This document shows positions 61,441 through 64,000 of a stretch of 64,000 bases of DNA, in pieces. The stretch is from positions 1,240,001-1,304,000 of the forward strand of contig OZ246983.1 of the NCBI GenBank assembly GCA_965232595.1. Direction: 5' to 3'. The position numbers were made by a program, and so were the translations under genes. The stretch is from SZUA-309 sp965232595. GTDB taxonomy: Bacteria > Pseudomonadota > Gammaproteobacteria > Pseudomonadales > Azotimanducaceae. Every line of letters begins with the position of its first letter. The stretch's first letter is position 1. Below the pieces are notes generated by a model. That model searched no databases. It saw only the letters and a program-made list of their open reading frames with translations, and was not told the DNA's origin.

Positions 61441-63138
61441 CTATATCTGCCCGTCCTGCAGCTGGGTGACGGCGTAGTCCACGGCCCTCGCCGTCAGCGC
61501 CATGTAGGTGATCGAGGGATTCACGCAGGAAGACGACGTCATCGCCGCGCCATCGGTGACGAACAGGTTCGGCACGTCGTGCGCCTGGTTGAATCCGTTC
61601 AGCACCGACTCGGCCGGGTCGCGCCCCATGCGCGCGGTGCCCATCTCGTGAATGGCGGAGCCGCCGACCTTGTTTGCGTTGAAGGTACTGATCTGCACGG
61701 CGCCGGCTGCTTTCAGCATGGCTTCGGCGTCGATCTGGATCTGCTCGATGAGCTTCCGCTCGTTGTCCGAGTAGGCGAAGTCGAAGCTGATCTGCGGAAT
61801 GCCGAAGCGATCCACCTTGGTCGGGTGCAGGGTCATCCGGTTGTCCGCCTGGGGCAGCACCTCGCCGAACCCGGCCAGGCTCATGGCCCAGGGACCCGGC
61901 TTGCGCAGGGATTGCTTGAACTCGGCGCCGAAGCCCGGGGTCAGCCGGGCCATGGTCTGCCAGCCCATTCGGGCCGCACCGCCCTGGAAACCGTAGCCGC
62001 GCAGGAACGGCCGCTCTTCCTCGTCGCTCAGGTTCTGATAGCGCGGGATGTAGATACCGTTCGGCCGTGAGCCTCGCGGGTAATACTCGTCGTAGCCGGC
62101 AAAAACCGCCCGGGCGCCGGCACCGTAGGTGTGGTCCATGATGTAGCGGCCCAGGGCATCGCTCTTGTTTGCCAGGCCGTTCGGAAACGCCTCGCTTTTC
62201 GAGTTCAGCAGGATCTGGGTGCTGGCCAGCGCTGAGGCGCAGAGAAAAACCACCCTGGCGGTCACCGTCCGGCGCTCTTTCGTCTCCGTATCGATCACCT
62301 GCACCCCGGAAACCCGGCCGGACGCCGGATCGTAGTCGAGGCCGGCAACCACCGAGTTCGCCTGCAGGGTGAGGTTGCCGGTGGCTTCCGCGGCCGGCAG
62401 CGTCGAGGACAGGCTGGAGAAGTAAGCGCCCACCGAGCAGCCTCGATGGCAGGGCCCGCAGTAGTGGCAGACGCCCCGATCCGAGCCTTCGAGAGGCTCG
62501 GTGAGCACCGCCACCCGACCGATGGTCATCATCCGCTCCGGGAAGTTGGCCTGAATGCTGTCCCGGACGTGCCGTTCCAGCACGTTCAGCTGCATCGGCG
62601 CCAGAAACTCGCCGTCGGGCAGCTGCGGCAGGTTCTCCGCCTGGCCGCTGACGCCGATGAACTTCTCCACGTAGCTGTACCAGGGCGCGATGTCCGCATA
62701 GCGGATCGGCCAGTCGATCCCGTGCCCGTCCTTGAGGTTGGCCTCGAAATCCAGATCGCTCCAGCGATAGGTCTGGCGCGCCCAGAGCAGGGAGCGACCG
62801 CCCACCACGTCGGCGCGCAGCCACTCGAACGGCTTTTCCGGGTTGTAGTCGTAGGGGTTGTCGGCATCGTTATTCCAGAAGTGCCGCGTCGTTTCGTCGA
62901 ACGCGTAGCTGGTGCTCTGGATTGGATACTCCTCGCGATAGAGGTCGCGCAGCGGCAGGCCCCGGTACTCGGTCTCCCAGCTCGGCTGATGCTCACCAAC
63001 GTAACCCGCGCCATGCTCGAGCGGCCGGCCCCGTTCGAGCACCAGGGTTTTCAGGCCCTTCTCCGCGAGCTCCTTGGCTGCCCAGCCGCCGCTGATGCCG
63101 GAGCCCACCACAATCGCATCAAAATCATGTTCGTTCAT
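61441..63138 (-). CDS. GMC-family FAD oxidoreductase (gluconate/sugar dehydrogenase large-subunit type)
   Basis: A 565-residue FAD enzyme of the glucose-methanol-choline family. The FAD-binding N-terminus is FDAIVVGSGISGGWAAKELAEKGLKTLVLERG. HYCGPCHRGCSVGAYFSS is a Cys-rich stretch, and the active-site region is VGGSAIHEMGTARMGRDPAESVLNGFNQAHDVPNLFVTDGAAM. The paired gluconate-2-dehydrogenase subunit-3-like gene directly upstream suggests a membrane-linked dehydrogenase of sugars or alcohols. No signal peptide is seen, so export may be in complex with the Tat-type partner. ATG 63138 is one base past the partner stop. Confidence 0.9.
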   Translation of the reverse strand: MNEHDFDAIVVGSGISGGWAAKELAEKGLKTLVLERGRPLEHGAGYVGEHQPSWETEYRGLPLRDLYREEYPIQSTSYAFDETTRHFWNNDADNPYDYNPEKPFEWLRADVVGGRSLLWARQTYRWSDLDFEANLKDGHGIDWPIRYADIAPWYSYVEKFIGVSGQAENLPQLPDGEFLAPMQLNVLERHVRDSIQANFPERMMTIGRVAVLTEPLEGSDRGVCHYCGPCHRGCSVGAYFSSLSSTLPAAEATGNLTLQANSVVAGLDYDPASGRVSGVQVIDTETKERRTVTARVVFLCASALASTQILLNSKSEAFPNGLANKSDALGRYIMDHTYGAGARAVFAGYDEYYPRGSRPNGIYIPRYQNLSDEEERPFLRGYGFQGGAARMGWQTMARLTPGFGAEFKQSLRKPGPWAMSLAGFGEVLPQADNRMTLHPTKVDRFGIPQISFDFAYSDNERKLIEQIQIDAEAMLKAAGAVQISTFNANKVGGSAIHEMGTARMGRDPAESVLNGFNQAHDVPNLFVTDGAAMTSSSCVNPSITYMALTARAVDYAVTQLQDGQI

Positions 63139-63139
63139 A

Positions 63140-63745
63140 TCAGCGTACCGATTGCCGTCCGGACGCTTCGAACAGAGCGTCGCCGTCGTAATGCCCCGGC
63201 ACCGGCTGGTAGTCCAGCTCGGTGTTGGCAGCAAGCTGGGAGGTGTAATAACCGAGCACCGTGAGCTCCTTCAGCTTCAGGTAAAAGGGCGCATCACCTG
63301 CCCCACCCGCCGGCATCATGAACCCGCTGGACATGCCACCTTCGCTCGGCGGCTCCAGCTCCGACAACACTCTGGCCTGCTGATCGGCATCCAGCCCGGC
63401 AAAGGGTGCGGACCAGTGCAGATCAGCGACCGCATCGAGCTCGGCCAGGCCGTCGAGAAATATCTGCTGCTCCGCCGGCGTGTACCAGTCGATCACGATC
63501 TGATGGATGAAGTCGGGCACACCGGCCGCCACCGCGCCCGGCGTATCCGTTTCCGGAATGATCAGATCAGCCAGCATGGACAGGACCCGCTGTTGATCTG
63601 CCGACAGGCTGCCGCCTACGGGCGGCGCGGACAGGTCAGCCCCGGACTCCAGCGCCCGCTGACAGGAAGGTGAGATCGCCACTCCAGCGCTGATGCCGAG
63701 CACCTTCAGCAGGTTGCGGCGGTTGATCGCGGCCTGGTCGCTCAT
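63140..63745 (-). CDS. Gluconate 2-dehydrogenase subunit 3 family protein, Tat-type signal
   Basis: A 201-residue protein of the gluconate-2-dehydrogenase subunit-3 family. The N-terminus carries a twin-arginine motif, INRRNLLKVLGISAGVAIS, suggesting Tat export, possibly carrying the large FAD subunit with it. The mature region SLSADQQRVLSMLADLIIPETDTPGAVAAGVPDFIHQIVIDW is diagnostic. It is coupled to the upstream transporter gene (ATGA overlap) and to the GMC gene (stop and ATG one base apart), so the three form an operon. Confidence 0.88.
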   Translation of the reverse strand: MSDQAAINRRNLLKVLGISAGVAISPSCQRALESGADLSAPPVGGSLSADQQRVLSMLADLIIPETDTPGAVAAGVPDFIHQIVIDWYTPAEQQIFLDGLAELDAVADLHWSAPFAGLDADQQARVLSELEPPSEGGMSSGFMMPAGGAGDAPFYLKLKELTVLGYYTSQLAANTELDYQPVPGHYDGDALFEASGRQSVR

Positions 63746-64000
63746 GATGCAGTCTCCGATTCCAACCGGACGGGCTGGTACCCGCCCTTACGCTTGTCCA
63801 GCCACCAGATGATGCCGAACACGGGCAGCAACAGCACCGGCACGATCGCCACGGCCTGGAACGAGGTGACCGATGCTACCCGCATGACTTCCTTGAGCTC
63901 CTCCCCGGTCAACGTCGCGAGCGCCGCCTCGCCACCGGCAGCCTCTAGCTTCACCGAGTCGAAGATGCCGCCGATCACCGGCAGGACGAACTGGATGGCC
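63742..64000 (-). CDS. C-terminus of a membrane transporter, probably MFS sugar type, cut by window edge
   Basis: About 86 C-terminal residues are visible; the gene enters from beyond base 64000 with an open frame to the edge (AIQFVLPVIGGIFDSVK). One membrane helix near the end reads TSFQAVAIVPVLLLPVFGIIWWL, followed by DKRKGGYQPVRLESETAS, the short basic tail with a GGY that recalls MFS symporters. The internal GTG at 63978 is not treated as a start. Overlap with the subunit-3 gene (ATGA) marks it as the first visible gene of the dehydrogenase operon. Family assignment is tentative. Confidence 0.5.
   Translation of the reverse strand, partial: AIQFVLPVIGGIFDSVKLEAAGGEAALATLTGEELKEVMRVASVTSFQAVAIVPVLLLPVFGIIWWLDKRKGGYQPVRLESETAS

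Overview
The window is a dense, GC-rich (low-to-mid 60s percent by eye) stretch of a gammaproteobacterial chromosome. Two housekeeping blocks have the gene order seen in Pseudomonas and relatives: ychF-pth-rplY-prs-tRNA-Gln-lolB/hemA-prfA-prmC-moeB, and lipB-DUF493-dacA-rlpA-mltB-rodA-mrdA-rlmH-rsfS-nadD-proA. The rest is accessory metabolism typical of an aerobic, probably aquatic heterotroph: a TonB-dependent receptor, CoA-linked degradation genes, many hydrolases and a GMC oxidoreductase cluster. I see no insertion sequence, prophage, integrase, rRNA or CRISPR array. The genus cannot be named from sequence reading alone.

Layout. 1-3025 (minus): Smr nuclease fragment, PhyH-type oxygenase, aldehyde dehydrogenase and a small unknown gene. 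3094-8353: APC permease, an Ala/Pro/Glu-rich exported protein and a large TonB receptor. 8673-13216: a radical SAM gene diverging, across a textbook LexA box, from a three-gene ATP-grasp cassette (lipoprotein retropepsin-like protease, inactive-transglutaminase membrane protein, glutamate-ligase-like enzyme). 13254-18595: a small monooxygenase, an alpha/beta hydrolase, then a coupled VOC-CbbQ/NorQ-CbbO/NorD unit. 18659-28344: YccA-type membrane protein, beta-lactamase-fold hydrolase, DUF4124 protein, GST, CadD-like transporter, SDR, APH-like kinase, a divergent PRPP-synthetase paralogue and a type-B carboxylesterase. 28402-33106: an XRE-type regulator diverging from a crotonase-nitroreductase-two-flavoenzyme operon. 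33129-37094: small exported protein, MarR-like regulator, outer-membrane protein, orphan hybrid histidine kinase, tRNA-Met. 37181-56748: ubiC and the two housekeeping blocks. 56830-61425: uppP, ssb, uvrA. 61441-64000: GMC dehydrogenase, its small subunit and the end of a transporter.

Genes that work together: dacA, rlpA, mltB, rodA, mrdA and uppP serve peptidoglycan growth; rlmH, rsfS, rplY, pth, ychF, prfA and prmC serve translation; hemA, lipB, moeB, nadD, prs and ubiC serve cofactor and nucleotide supply; ssb, uvrA and the SOS-box gene pair serve DNA maintenance. Two expected neighbours are absent: ispE between lolB and prs, and lipA next to lipB.

The best candidates for little-described biology are the LexA-box/ATP-grasp locus, the VOC-CbbQ-CbbO unit with no obvious client enzyme, the 405-residue PRPP-synthetase-like protein, and the crotonase/flavoenzyme operon whose catalytic residues differ from the textbook forms.
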